Assembly (NCBI RefSeq): GCF_017654505.1
Contig: NC_054547.1
Span: forward strand, 28,169,475 to 28,233,474
Direction: 5' to 3'
DNA: 64,000 nucleotides
Source: Polyodon spathula
Lineage: Eukaryota; Chordata; Actinopteri; Acipenseriformes; Polyodontidae
Position numbers and translations under genes: made by a program. The notes beneath the pieces were generated by a model. It worked only from the letters and a program-made list of their open reading frames with translations. It ran no database searches and was not told where the DNA came from. This document shows positions 52,101 to 63,103 of the stretch, one piece after another (position 1 is the first letter of the stretch; every line of letters begins with the position of its first letter).

Positions 52101-53476
52101 CTAATTTCATCAATAAATTCTGGTTTGGAGCCAACGATGTTGTTTTACTAGAGTTAGTGGTTTTGGTTCTTGTGTTAAGAGTTTTGAAAATTGCGCCAAT
52201 GGATTCATAAACTTGATTTTACCAACTGAAAAAAACTGTAATCAATAATCAGTATGCTTTTAGCACAAGCATGAAGCTCAGTGTAAGCACCCAGTTTAGT
52301 CCAGCTTTAGTTAGTAATAGTTTGTAATAGTTTGTCAACCAAGCTTCATTAAGCTTCATTTTCTATTGCTTTAGACTTTTAGAAAGCCATCAGGATGTGA
52401 TGACTGAAGCAGAAAATGATATACAAATCTGAATAGCAAGAAGGATTTATTAGATAAAAGCCTGTAAACAATGCCTGCTACATGTGTGTTGGTTTAACAT
52501 GGTTGGGGAAGCATGCCTCCCCATCCTCTCAGAGCTGGACGAAGGATCCCCACCTGCTGTACAGCTGCAAAGCTGCTGAGGTGCTGCTGCTGCTGCAAAG
52601 CGGCTGTCTGGAGCATCAGATGTTGCTGCTGCGCAGCATACATTTGCTGCAGGTACTGAGCTGCCATGCTGGGGGGCCGGTGGATGGCCTGCTGGATCAC
52701 CTGAGGGAGTGCAAGCAACACCAGCCACTTATTGAGCTGCCAAGCAGTAAGAGATGCCACTTCTGACGCGGCAGTGGTAAAGCTGATTTTGACAAACTAC
52801 AAGATGATTCTAGGGTGGAAATGGCCTTTACAACCACAAATGTCATATGGACTACCGTTAATAAAGACATCACTATGAAATTTCGTTTCAAGTATGCAGA
52901 TTACATGGTGATCTTTATTTATGGCCACATTATAGGCACATTCACAGCAGAGGAGCCTGGTTCTTGTAAAAAAAAAAAAAAAAAAAAAGTTAACTTTGAG
53001 TCATAAAATTGAAAAGCATTCTACATAATGAGTCCTAGGCTTTCATGCCTTGAATAGTCGGTTCTTTGTACCCAGGTTCATCTAGTGACTGGTTGTGATC
53101 TGACAGAAAACTGGATGGAATGACTCAGCAGACTTAACATGGAACCCAGCAGCTCATATCATTTTATAACTTCCCTTGTTCTATAAACCTTGGCCTGAGA
53201 AAGTCTGTAGTTGTGCTCATTTGTGAGGGTAGTGATAGGGTAGTGATGGTTTACCTTATTGGGATGGCATTCTGAGACCACCTGAACTGTTTTACTTTGG
53301 CCACTATTGGCTACCATGTGCCTTTCCGCTGTGCCTGAGTAGGGACAGGTTACCTGGACAGCCTGCCTCTCGGTAGTGGTGCTGCTGTAGAGAGACAGCT
53401 GTGGGGCCTGGGTCCGGGAGGGGGTGCTGGAGGTTGTGGTGGTGGCTGATGTTGGAGTACTCGTCTCGTTTTCCAT
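34143..53476 (-). CDS. PHC3: PHC3, polyhomeotic-like protein 3 (Polycomb PRC1 subunit), complete coding region in 14 exons
   Basis: Minus-strand coding exons: 53354-53476, 52554-52700, 49612-49689, 45911-46078, 44278-44370, 43635-43884, 41727-42565, 40981-41137, 40002-40300, 38244-38394, 37495-37609, 36319-36457, 35754-35991 and 34143-34297. All junctions are GT-AG and phases agree, giving 2952 bp or 983 residues, the length I recall for human PHC3. Residues 42-90 are Gln-rich (AAQYLQQMYAAQQQHLML). The long exon 41727-42565 carries VVSPPPTQSPTSQSPTTVI, typical of PHC3 rather than PHC1/2. HD1 is at about 688-718 (PPQAIVKPHILTHLIEGF). The FCS zinc finger uses C781, C784, C800 and C804. The C-terminal SAM domain is at about 917-983 (polymerisation; QEIDGQALLLLKEDHLMSAM). 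The ATG at 53476 begins MENETSTP; the frame is open upstream to a possible acceptor near 53525, so a longer N-terminus or a 5' UTR splice is possible. Confidence 0.95.
34645..34990 (+). repeat. Possible transposon-derived segment with inverted CGCTATCGC motifs
   Basis: CGCTATCGC (about 34678) and its reverse complement GCGATAGCG (about 34850) face each other. The sequence begins GGCCCTATTTAGCAAATATG, a type of end seen in Harbinger-like elements. It lies in the last PHC3 intron. I could not find the other terminus. Confidence 0.3.
35484..35568. repeat. Perfect 15-bp inverted repeat
   Basis: TTATTACACATACTA at 35484-35498 and its exact reverse complement at 35554-35568, with a 55-bp loop, in the last PHC3 intron. 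Confidence 0.85.
38590..39000. other. Intronic segment of distinct composition, possible old retroelement
   Basis: In the PHC3 intron 38395-40001, this stretch is richer in CpG and mixed sequence than its surroundings (ACCCGGACATCACTGCAC, CCGCGGAC, CACGCCGC). It feels like a dispersed LTR-type repeat, but I cannot show ends or coding remains. Confidence 0.25.
42757..43525 (-). mobile_element. PIF/Harbinger-type element remnant with a transposase fragment
   Basis: Inverted ends of about 40 bp, imperfect: left GAGTGCACCAGCAGGTGTAA (42757 on), right (reverse strand from 43525) GAGTGCACCAAACAGGCGTA. Inside, the minus frame 43079-43291 encodes about 70 residues: WFDDLQYRRAVRRERIRRDR, then DSDDFELYQRYRLPRQNLLH and LIDEIWDDL. 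This pattern (acidic F/Y.RYR, then a hydrophobic helix) is the N-terminal part of Harbinger/HARBI1-type transposases. The catalytic domain is missing, so this is a non-autonomous deletion derivative inside a PHC3 intron. The exact outermost bases and target duplication are uncertain. Confidence 0.6.
43901..43990 (-). repeat. tRNA-like SINE head fragment
   Basis: The minus strand has AAGTGGCTCACTTGGTAAAG, a good A-box context, followed by GGCTTGCCAGCGAGTC. The B box is not clear. Adjoins PHC3 exon 43635-43884. Confidence 0.35.
46246..46440. repeat. Dispersed repeat in a PHC3 intron, related to about 53575-53710
   Basis: Both segments contain a GTTCTCTG..TTGTT stretch, then TTGCCATGCTTA, and further on GGGAAAGCAT or GGGGAAGCAT. 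A weaker third match is at about 40681-40790. Family not identified. Confidence 0.4.
46650..46715 (-). repeat. ATGCTTT-rich dispersed repeat (copy 2)
   Basis: Reverse complement of the repeat at 22330-22440; shares GCTTTATTACACTTTGCTGT. Confidence 0.6.
46850..46912 (-). repeat. tRNA-like SINE head fragment
   Basis: The minus strand reads GGGCTCGGTGGCGCAGTGGA (A-box-like), then ACTTGGGTTTAGGGTCC (B-box-like) at tRNA-like spacing, with no clear body after it. Confidence 0.4.
47176..47203. repeat. (CA)n microsatellite
   Basis: About 14 CA units in a PHC3 intron. Confidence 0.95.
47850..48350. other. Unexplained, more complex block inside a PHC3 intron
   Basis: Less AT-rich than its surroundings. 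It holds a 38-residue minus frame starting MSEDSAAGRSGPYLPYLP at 47949, a plus-strand donor-like CTGGAAGGTAAGG (47894 on), and a TGATTGACAG motif (about 48132), the classic PBX-MEIS site. It could be a conserved non-coding element or an alternative first exon; nothing proves either. Confidence 0.25.
49075..49158. repeat. (GATA)n microsatellite
   Basis: About 20 GATA units with AAGA and GAGA interruptions, in the PHC3 intron before exon 49612-49689. Confidence 0.95.
50267..52238 (+). mobile_element. Mariner/IS630-like DNA transposon with long terminal inverted repeats, degenerate
   Basis: TA at 50265-50266 and 52239-52240 flanks inverted ends of about 79 bp (50267-50345 and 52160-52238) that match at roughly 90%; both begin CAGTTTTTTT and contain GTTGGTAAAATCAAGT. 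Inside, on plus, there is an N-terminal ATG at 50589 (MEQAAEQDARRG, then an in-frame stop), a Gly/Arg-rich stretch, and an HTH-like segment ending STVASIIQTFHTKNR. The catalytic part is listed separately. The element sits in the PHC3 intron between exons 52554-52700 and 49612-49689, in opposite orientation to the gene. Several stops and a substituted third acidic motif show it is dead. Confidence 0.85.
50589..51936 (+). pseudogene. IS630/mariner-type DDE transposase pseudogene, apparently intron-bearing
   Basis: The reading frame from 50706 (SNEIRTTVVDHVQPNRKRST) stops making sense at a clean donor, CGGTAAGTGT (50811). It resumes after an acceptor-like TTTCCAG (about 50908) with RKYIRLTKIQRCID. 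The catalytic part is 51301-51936: VDEAGFNLA (first Asp), VIVWDNVIFHRAAV (second Asp) and MYLPPYSPLLGGGEF, where families of this type have LPPYSP.LNPIE. A TAG after WFAVH and a frameshift separate the last two motifs. The product is broken. Confidence 0.75.
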
Positions 53477-55010
53477 TTCCAGCTTCTGCTTCTTCCTCTG
53501 GGTGAACGCTGTACCTTGAACCCAGCTATATAAAGACAGTGTGTTAGGGCAGCATTGAAAAATTGAAAAATTACCTTGTTAAATATGTATTGTTCTCTGG
53601 ATTGTTGTTTTCAGCATAAATTGTTATTTGCCATGCTTACTAACTGTACCAGCAAAAGAATCTTATGACAAGACTCTTTAAAACTGACTGGGTTGGGGAA
53701 GCATTTTGGTGTTACACTGGTGTCCATGAAAAGCCCGCCTCTGATAAGTTTTCCCCTTACTTGATCAGCCTTGGCCATAAAACCATACGTCACATATCAG
53801 TATTGTCATTGGTTATTTAGAAACAAAAGTCACAAAACCAACCAATTATAAAAAAAAAATACATTTTAAAAAATGAATTGTTTAAAGTGACAACACCTAC
53901 AAACAATTCTGTCAAACTAAAGAATTACAGCAGCAGTCTGCTCGATTCTGGTGTCAGTTTTCAGACTAAAAATTCAGTTTTGAGAAAAACAAAATACAAT
54001 ACGGGGGTAGGGATATAACTGGAAACTCATTAAATGAAAATTTCCACATAGTGTATGTACGAAAACAAAAGCCTTGATTCTACTGTATTTAAACAAATGG
54101 CAATGGCTCATTCTGGGAAAAAAAGGCAGGCTTAGTTTGCAAGATAATGACGCAAACCAAGCCTGCACTTAGTTTGCAACATTATCTAAAAGATCGTGAC
54201 AGATTTCTTCTTTACCTCTCAGACTGTGTCAAACTATCCAAATAGACAAGGGATTAGACAGGGCATCAAGTGAAGCTTGACGACTGGCCTCAGTGTACAG
54301 CAGCCAGTCAATAACTAACAATTTGTTCCAGTACAAAACATCAGTTTTAGGGTTTCTGGTTTTAGGTTCTAACTGATAAACACTGATAAAAAAACACACT
54401 CCAAATGAAACCTGTGTTTATAATATAAACACTAAACTACACCAGAGACAACTTTTTATGTTATGTTCACTTATGCCCATGGTGCAGTTTACAGCAAATA
54501 TAATTTGAGCAGTTGCCGCAACACATCAAAACTACAGAACAGTAAGTTTGGGCAGTCATAAAAAAAACTGGTCAAGTCATATAATAAAAGCCCTGATAAA
54601 CACTTATGTTTGGCCATCGATATTAGCCATAACATGTCAAATTTTTTTATTTTTTTACAAAAATACAAAAGGTAAATAAATAAATAACAGAAATAATCAT
54701 GTTGAAGTTCTATATTCCCAAAACTTTCTGAAACTGGTTTTGATGAAGCCAACGACAGTCAAGACAAAAAAAAAATCACAAATCTCAAACAGTACTTATA
54801 CCAAAAATACTTTGAAAAACAACAACAACAACAAAAAACATATTTGAATAGCTAATAAAACTTGTTTATGTTAGGAAAGGAAACAGAGGCCTCCCTTGCA
54901 TGTTGCTAGATTTGAGGTACTGGAGAACTATTTTTAAGCAAGTGCTTAGGCAAAGGCACACAGAACACCTATGAAAACAAACCGTGTAAAACTAGCAAGC
55001 TAGTTATGCC
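53477..55010. other. 5' flank or first intron of PHC3
   Basis: No coding exon seen. A pyrimidine-poor but AG-ended site (CTTTATATAG) near 53525 could be the acceptor that joins an upstream 5' UTR exon to the exon carrying the start codon. Confidence 0.4.
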
Positions 55011-55994
55011 TTTACACTGTAACAGTGTTTGTAACAGTGCAGGCTGTATTCTTTACACTGTAACAGTGTTTATAACAGTGCAGGCTGTATTCTTTACACT
55101 GTAACAGTGTTTATAACAGTGCAGGCTGTATTCTTTACACTGTAACAGTGTTTGTAACAGTGCAGGCTGTATTCTTTACACTGTAACAGTGTTTGTAACA
55201 GTGCAGACTGTATTCTTTACATTGTAACAGTGTTTGTAACAGTGCAGACTGTATTCTTTACATTGTAACAGTGTTTGTAACAGTGCAGACTGTATTCTTT
55301 ACATTGTAACAGTGTTTGTAACACTGCAGGCTGTATTCTTTACACTTTAAGAGTGTTTGTAACACTGCAGGCTGTATTCTTTACACTGTAAGAGTGTTTG
55401 TAACACTGCAGGCTGTATTCTTTACACTGTAACAGTGTTTGTAACAGTGCAGACTGTATTCTTTACACTGTAACAGTGTTTGTAACACTGCAGGCTGTAT
55501 TCTTTACACTGTAACAGTGTTTGTAACAGTGCAGGCTGTATTCTTTACACTGTAACAGTGTTTGTAACACTGCAGGCTGTATTCTTTACACTGTAACAGT
55601 GTTTGTAACACTGCAGGCTGTATTCTTTACACTGTAACAGTGTTTGTAACACTGCAGGCTGTATTCTTTACACTGTAACAGTGTTTGTAACACTGCAGGC
55701 TGTATTCTTTACACTGTAACAGTGTTTGTAACAGTGCAGGCTGTATTCTTTACACTGTAAGAGTGTTTGTAACACTGCAGGCTGTATTCTTTACACTGTA
55801 ACAGTGTTTGTAACACTGCAGGCTGTATTCTTTACACTGTAACAGTGTTTGTAACACTGCAGGCTGTATTCTTTACACTGTAACAGTGTTTGTAACACTG
55901 CAGGCTGTATTCTTTACACTGTAACAGTGTTTGTAACACTGCAGGCTGTATTCTTTACACTGTAACAGTGTTTGTAACACTGCAGGCTGTATTC
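55011..55994 (+). repeat. 41-bp minisatellite, exactly 24 units, each with a hairpin
   Basis: 984 bp made of 24 head-to-tail units of 41 bp with no length change. The unit starts TTTACACTGTAACAGTGTTT, continues GTAACACTGCAGGCTGTATT and ends C. ACACTG-TAA-CAGTGT within each unit is a perfect 6-bp stem with a 3-base loop. Units differ by a few point changes: CAGTGCAG or CACTGCAG, ACATTG for ACACTG in three adjacent units, AAGAGTG for AACAGTG. These variants are clustered, as expected from unequal exchange. It lies upstream of the PHC3 start codon. Confidence 0.97.
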
Positions 55995-56265
55995 TTTGCA
56001 CAATGTCTAACTCATATTTCTGTTACTCTCTTTCAGGATTATTCATTAGCAGTTGAATTGTCATGCCTACCACTGCTTTTCATACTGACAAATACTATCC
56101 AGCCAAGCATAAAATCCCTCAGTGGACCATGACTTTCCTTCACAGAGCGATTACAGATATTTGTCTGCACTAATTCTTGATATTCAGCAGTAAATATTTA
56201 ATATATTTTCATTCTTGTTGATATTTTCTTCCGTAAGTATGCAACATCAAACCTCTTTTCTTTAG

Positions 56266-56301
<36 letters not shown>

Positions 56302-58320
56302 GGTTCACATACATGATTTGTGAGCACTACTCTGCTTACATTAAAATGTGCATTAAACATGTATACTGAGATTTAAAATAACAAACAAAAAACACATGGT
56401 GTAAACAGCATTGAGAATGTAGCCCGTTTTATCCTTGCAGTAATAGTGGTCCTGGTGCCCATCTGAAATGGCAAAGTTAATTCATTGACTGTGTTTTTTA
56501 TCACTTATTTTCAATCCTGACACTGCAGCAAAGAAACTGCAAATCATAGTACAGCGATGAACAGGGAAAAGTGAATCATGTTGAACACTGCATACATTGC
56601 GCATTACATTACAGTATTTTTTCAACCTATATTCATTCTTGCAAGGACGTGACAAAGCCTTTGGTAGCTGATAAAATGGAAGAGATCCTGACAGGAGGTA
56701 ATACATCTTTAACTTGTGATTGAGGTTATGCTGCTAAACACTTCAATTCACCACAATATCTAACCTACCCATTCCAGCATTGAAGACACTAAGAAAAACT
56801 TTTAAAAAACTTTGCCAAAGAATGTTAGTATTCCAATAGTCCATTTTAGGCAAAGCACCACAACACAGTGACATTGTTAAAGTGTCCAGGTACTACTCCA
56901 CAGTAGGGCACCCCTATGTACAAATAACTGTGAACGTGTGCTCCATCTTCATTAATCAAACTCCTCAGTGCACAAACAGTGCTCTGGGTAAGTAAGCAAT
57001 ATAGAACTAACTGGAAATTGCATACTGATTGAATTTAGTGGTTGATATACACTTAGTAAAATAAAATGTTTAGCCTTTTCTGCTACATGTGACGTAGAAG
57101 AAAGCTAAACAGAAGCATTTACTCTTGTAAACGTGACACCTCTTCTGTCGAGTAATTGCAAATCTATGAGAATCATTTCCACACTTGTTTAATTAGGTGT
57201 AGAAGTGGATACAATGTGACTGTGTCATAGACTAGGGGTTGACATTGGGCTGTAGCTATTTCAAAGCAGTACATTCAAATGCAGAAATCATGATTGTGGT
57301 TGGGATATGGATCCTATAGCAGAAAGATACATTTGAAACACAACCAAATGTAATGTTCCTTTTTATCATTTAGACTAGCTTAGTTCAGAAAAAAACGCTT
57401 TATGAATAGGGCCTGTGACCATAATAATCCCCTCATATGTCTGGAATTACCAGAGAGGTATTACTAACCAAACAGTCCGTAACCTTGGGTAAGTCTGTCA
57501 TTGAAGTTGCACTGTTTACTCATCCTTTGTGAGTAAATGTGGGTCACTGTTACAGAATTTTTACCCTGTGCAGTCTGGGCTCAGGAGTACATTGGGTTAA
57601 CTGAAGATCAGGTACTCCAAATCTAAAAAAAAAAATCAATTATCAGTTATGATTACTACTACTTTGGACACCTGTCACCTGTGTGGTGCAATGGATATGT
57701 TCCATGATTTTGTACACAATTGCAATCTAACTTAGCAAGTAAGGTATCAAGAGTACTTCCCTCAGCTCTCACTAGATGGCAGCATTAACTGCCATGCTGT
57801 TGACTCAGCACTGCAAGTTTCTCCCAGCTCTTACTCTCTGTCAGCTCAGCAGTAACTGTATTCATAGTTTTACATTTCTAAAGCCTTGAATTAAATCAAC
57901 AAATAAAAAACAAACAAATATTCAAAAAGAATAATTACTAAAATCTATGTATTTATTTATTTATTTATTTATTTTACATCTATATGCTCTCAGAGTATAG
58001 TTCTGCGATGTTGAGCTAAATACATTTTTTTTTTAAATGCAAGCAAGAGAATAAACAAATGTTAAATATTTTTAAAAAATGGTAACTACATCAAATCCAT
58101 TATTACCACTTACAATTAGGATGAAATAAGATCAGAATATGGAGGAATATAATGAGGCAGTGCTCAATAAGGCATGAACGGTACCAGCACCTAATAAAAC
58201 AGTACCATTTATGTCCTGGATGTCAATTCAACTACATTGTATAATATTAGTAATTATTTGTATTTAACATATTAGTTTGTACTTTGCTGCGTTATTTAGC
58301 TGTTCCGTTAAGAAACGAGG
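55995..58320. other. Non-coding AT-rich region
   Basis: No exon recognised. Poly-T at 56268-56299 and (TTTA)n at 57950-57974. Confidence 0.6.
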
Positions 58321-58868
58321 CAGGGGTGCTGGGGTTGCTGCAGCACCCCCTCTTGAAATACAAGGGTGCTGTGCACTTGCACGTGCAATGACAAATCCTG
58401 ATGGTTTCATGAATCTTATGAGCTATGTGTGCAGCACACTGCGCACTGTACATGGCTTTTGAACACAAAAGATAATCGACCAATCAGCGCTGGCTGTCAC
58501 AACTGAGGCGGGATATTTTATAAATCGCAAGTAAACCCCAGGAGCCTTCTGACTGTTGTTTTGTACACCGACTACTGAAAATAAAATATAACTGTTCAAC
58601 CTGTTTTTACAAGTAAACATTTCTAAATTGCAGCAATTAAATTAATTATAACTACTTTTTGAAGTGTTTGCTACAAACGTTTTTTTTTTTTTTGTTTGTT
58701 TGTTTCTTTGTTTTTTTGTTTTTTTTACTTAAATAGACAAATAGATGTTGATTCTACATTTTATTAACATAATCGCAACCGAATCGATGGCTTCCATTCA
58801 TATACAAGGGTTGGTTTTGTTCAATGGCTTTCAGCACCCCCACTATAAAAAGTGCTCCAGTGCCACTG
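58321..58868. mobile_element. Non-autonomous hAT element with a perfect 8-bp target-site duplication
   Basis: AAACGAGG occurs immediately before (58313-58320) and immediately after (58869-58876) a 548-bp segment. The segment begins CAGGGGTGCTGGGGTTGCTG and ends AGTGCTCCAGTGCCACTG. The terminal bases are inverted (CAGNGG...CCACTG), and an 8-bp duplication is the hallmark of hAT transposition. No transposase coding is inside. An internal CCAAT and GGCGGGA near 58480-58510 belong to the element, so they are not evidence for a host promoter. Confidence 0.88.
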
Positions 58869-59219
58869 AAACGAGGTATATAATGTAATTCAAGAATATG
58901 TGTGCATTCTGAACAGTGCATTTCTAAACCGTTTTCATAAGTCCTGATTCGGACCACTACAGTTCGTCAAGGCCTCGTTTTCTGCAGGACAAAATCATGT
59001 TCCCGCAGTGTACCGTTTGAAAGCCCCGTAACTCAAACAGGCTACCCAAGCATTACTCCATTTGGTAGCTCCTTTTTGTAATGCCTTTCACTAGTATTTT
59101 GGAATGAAAGTGGATTTCATGGCATTTCTCTATCGTATTGGCCAAGGAAAATAACTACACCTGCGCGTTTGAGAGTATAAATGTGATCATATCCAACTGA
59201 AATACTCCAATTTGTATAG

Positions 59220-59221
<2 letters not shown>

Positions 59222-59315
<94 letters not shown>
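59222..59315. repeat. (TA)n microsatellite, about 46 units
   Basis: Uninterrupted TA tract. Confidence 0.95.
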
Positions 59316-59317
<2 letters not shown>

Positions 59318-62300
59318 TTCTACTGACATATGAATATGCAGTTATTTTTGCAGCCTAATCATTTTAGATTTAAAAAACGTGGGGCATGTAATACACCTTT
59401 ATATATGCATTACTACAGTCATTTTGCCCAGGAAATATACATGCAATGTATTAATGTTTTTATTAAACTATAAAATCATTTTGAATTTAATTCTTAGAAA
59501 CCTATCGTTGTGTGCATGTGCGATTCTTCAAAAAAAAGTTTTGTAATGAAAATGTTGGTGCATGCAACATTTGTATTAAATAACGGGCTTTCATTAAAAT
59601 AGTCAAAGATTTGACGTGCTCCAACACAACAGTGTGAATAAAACATCAGCACGTGTTTTAATTAAACGTCATGCTCGTGGCAAGGCTTATGATCCACTAA
59701 CCGTTTTTTTTTTTTGTTTCTTTGTAAAAAATAAATAAATAAATAAACCTTTGAAGTAATTATCGTACTTGATATTATACGCAACGTATTCCCAGTTATA
59801 GAGAACAGACTTGGAAGTGGTTCAAATTCTTCTTTTTTTATCTAACCATGGGAGTTTATTTATTTTTTATTTTCAAACGCCTATTGCTATTGATATACAA
59901 ACGTAGGTTATAACCTGTTGAACATATCGTTTTAATAAATAAATACATTTTAATCAATACATTTTTAATGATTCATTATTTTACTGTGTATGCCTGATAT
60001 GGGCCTATAAAACAATATGCAAATGTCTTCCACTAACTGCTATTAAATTTAAATAGATAGCCCATTCAAATAAATTAATAAATCCAAATATGTCATATAA
60101 TTATAATTTAGCTATCCAATTTACCTGTAAAAGGGTCAATAATATCAACAGAATGATGTCTTAATATACAGCAACATTCACAAATTACCAAAAAGTACCA
60201 TCACTGAAATTAAAAAACAACTGCTTCATCTTTGTAAACACAGAAAACAACTTGTAAAATATACTGTATTTAATTAAAATAAAATATAATACATTACAAA
60301 AATACTGCCTTAATATGTAATAAGCCTGACAAATATAAAGTGAAAAGTGTGTCCCCATTTCGCCTAGATCCAGACTACTAATCTTCTTTGAAGTTTTTGG
60401 CTGATGCAAAACCCACATAATAAACGTTTATATCCTCATATATTTGGAAAACTGCTTGCTGTTAAAAAAAATGAAGTGATGTCATTTATGCCAACCATTT
60501 TAAATAGAAACATTTGGCGATATCTTTGAAAAGAAGGCTTAAACAAAATAAAAAAAAATAATACATTGCTTTTTGTCCAAGTGCTACCTTCTGAGATTTA
60601 AAAAAAACGCAACGTATCAAACCAAGGGAAGATATGACTATATAACTGCTTCCTTGTATATCTTAAATGGCCCTTGCCAAACGCTTACCAGATAGCTCTG
60701 CGAATAAAAGATAATGTACCTGGAATTTATCATCACACACTAACAGTTTCCCAATTCGTGTAAGAAAAAAAAAAAACAAGTTTGCAAACTGAGTTTGTGC
60801 ATGAGTTCAGAGTGCAGATAAAAACCTAATACTCTAAAAACAATACAGGGCAACATGTACTGTAATTAAAACTACGATTCCCAGAGTTCAATACAGCCCA
60901 TTTTATAGAAAGATATCTTTAAAAAAAAAAAAAAAAAAAAACAAAAAAAAAAAACACATATTCAGGCAATCGTGCAATATAGACATGCACACAATTAAAC
61001 TTTAACGTTACACAAAGGGCAGTCATGACGTATATTGGAATGATACACATATTTTTTCCACTCCAGTCTGAAATGAAAACAATCGCATACACAATATTAT
61101 AGCCAAATGTTCGGAAACAAATTAACCAAAAAAATACATAAGCATTTTAACAATATAATGAATTGTTATCAAATATATGCTTCGAATTTATTTTAAGAAA
61201 ATAACATCTTCTTGTCAACCCAACAATCAAGAAACTGAATTTACATTTTTTTTTTTGTTTGTTTTTACTCCTACACTTATTACTCTTTAATTTAAATTGT
61301 GAATTAATGGAGTAATCGTTTTTTTTTTTTAATTATTATTCTTCAAGAGAACGTTGTTTTATTGACAACTGCATGTACCTTTCTCCTACTCATTTATCTT
61401 CATGTAAAAAACAAGCTTGCGAGCTGTCGCAAATCAAGTATCTAAAAAGATATCTGCAGTGTTAATGAATGCCCTGTATATAAATTCTAGGTCTGTGTAT
61501 ATCTAATTGTCCATATGACGCCGAACCAAATACTTCAGATCAGACCTATAAAAACCATGCCATTTCAATTTGTATAGAGCGCCTTTAATTAATGCATATA
61601 TACAAGTTTTCTTAAAACCATTTTACCTGCCTGGAATTATCATTAGACAAGACCCATCCCGATAATCTGCTACCACCGATTCAGGCTGTCTCAGCCTCAG
61701 TTTTCTACTGATGCGTAAATACGCTCTAAAATGGAGATAAAAACAAAACCTACGTACTGTAAGGAAGAAAAAATAGACACAGCACCACTTGCAGTATAGG
61801 AGGACTGTACACAACCAGACCGTCGCAGTATTTATACTGTGGCTCTGTACAGTATTTACAGTGGCTGTGTGTAGTCCGTATCTACAAAATATAGTTAAAT
61901 ACGGCGATTATCTCAGGTTATCTGGAGTGAAAATAAATAAATAAATAAATACATAATACACTTGAAACATGACGTTTTACTTCATCCTAAAAGTGATCAT
62001 TCTGCGGGAGACGTGTTGATTTTTTTTATTATTATTTTTTTTTTGAAGGTTCAGCATTGAGGAAAATATAATTTATTCTCTGAAAAGGAAATCTGATGTT
62101 TTTAGATTTGAACCAATGCTCAGTCACTGACATATAACTCAGTGAGTCTTGTGTAAGCGGTCTGTACTCGTTTTAGTACACCGGTGTTTGTGCAATATTC
62201 CTGCTTTTTTGTGGGAAGAACATCTAAAAGTGAAAAAACATATATTTATAGGCTCGAGGAGGGTAGAAATAACCCTGTTTATATGCGTTGATATCCCGTT

Positions 62301-62400
62301 AATAATAACGTTCCTCTTTTATTTGTGCCTAATCAAATGAAAATAAGAATTTTATCCACAGTTTTGTACACAATTAAAATAGTTGTACATTGCCAATCAA
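59316..62400. other. Non-coding AT-rich region
   Basis: Nothing coding seen. Poly-A at 60920-60955 and (AAAT)n-like stretches near 59733 and 61935. ACTACGATTCCCAGAG at 60871 resembles the core of the ZNF143/SBS promoter motif. Confidence 0.5.
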
Positions 62401-62401
62401 A

Positions 62402-62459
<58 letters not shown>
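62402..62459. repeat. (TTA)n microsatellite
   Basis: About 19 TTA units. Confidence 0.95.
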
Positions 62460-63103
62460 GTTAATGTTCCATATGTTTGGTGATTTATCTGGCGTTTCAA
62501 TGTATGTGAAAGTGTATCTTGAACTGACGTTCATTCAAAGGGCTGTCATGCCTGTGTCAGCGAAAGCTTCTAATGTCTATGTGCTGATAAGTTGAACATT
62601 TTCTGAAATGCCTATTCGTTCATCCTAAAACATATTGCTTTGAGTAATCAAAATGAATGGATACAAAGGCTTATTTACAAAGAGGGCACATTCAGTTGTT
62701 TTACTGGTGAAAGGGTCTTCAGGAAAATAAATACACTGATCAATTTTACGGGTTATTTCTTGATTTTTTCAATCAATCACAGTAGAAAAGTGGATGCACA
62801 ATTTCTCTGTTTATTGCATGTATTTAGATTTTCTTAAAAATAGTTTTTCTTCCTCAGCTAAAAGTTTGAATTGCGCCTTGAAGGTTTCCGCAACACATTA
62901 TTTTCCTAATGATTTCACCCCAAAACAAACTAGGCTGCAGAAATTACACGAGTAGACAGTAGTGAAGAAAATTACAACCTATTAAATGATAGAGGCTTGA
63001 AAATGTTTTTACAAAAATAGTATTTATTCTCGCCTCTTGTTAAAACAAACAAACAAAAAAAAACATAGTAACTAGAGTTTCTCGTTTTCATTTAGACAAA
63101 GGG

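Noticed and set aside
55011..55994. Regular repeats suggesting a CRISPR array
   Set aside because: Units are directly adjacent with no unique spacers, and the genome is a vertebrate's; it is a minisatellite.
58460..58520. CCAAT plus GGCGGGA as a PHC3 promoter
   Set aside because: Both lie inside the hAT insertion bounded by the AAACGAGG duplication.
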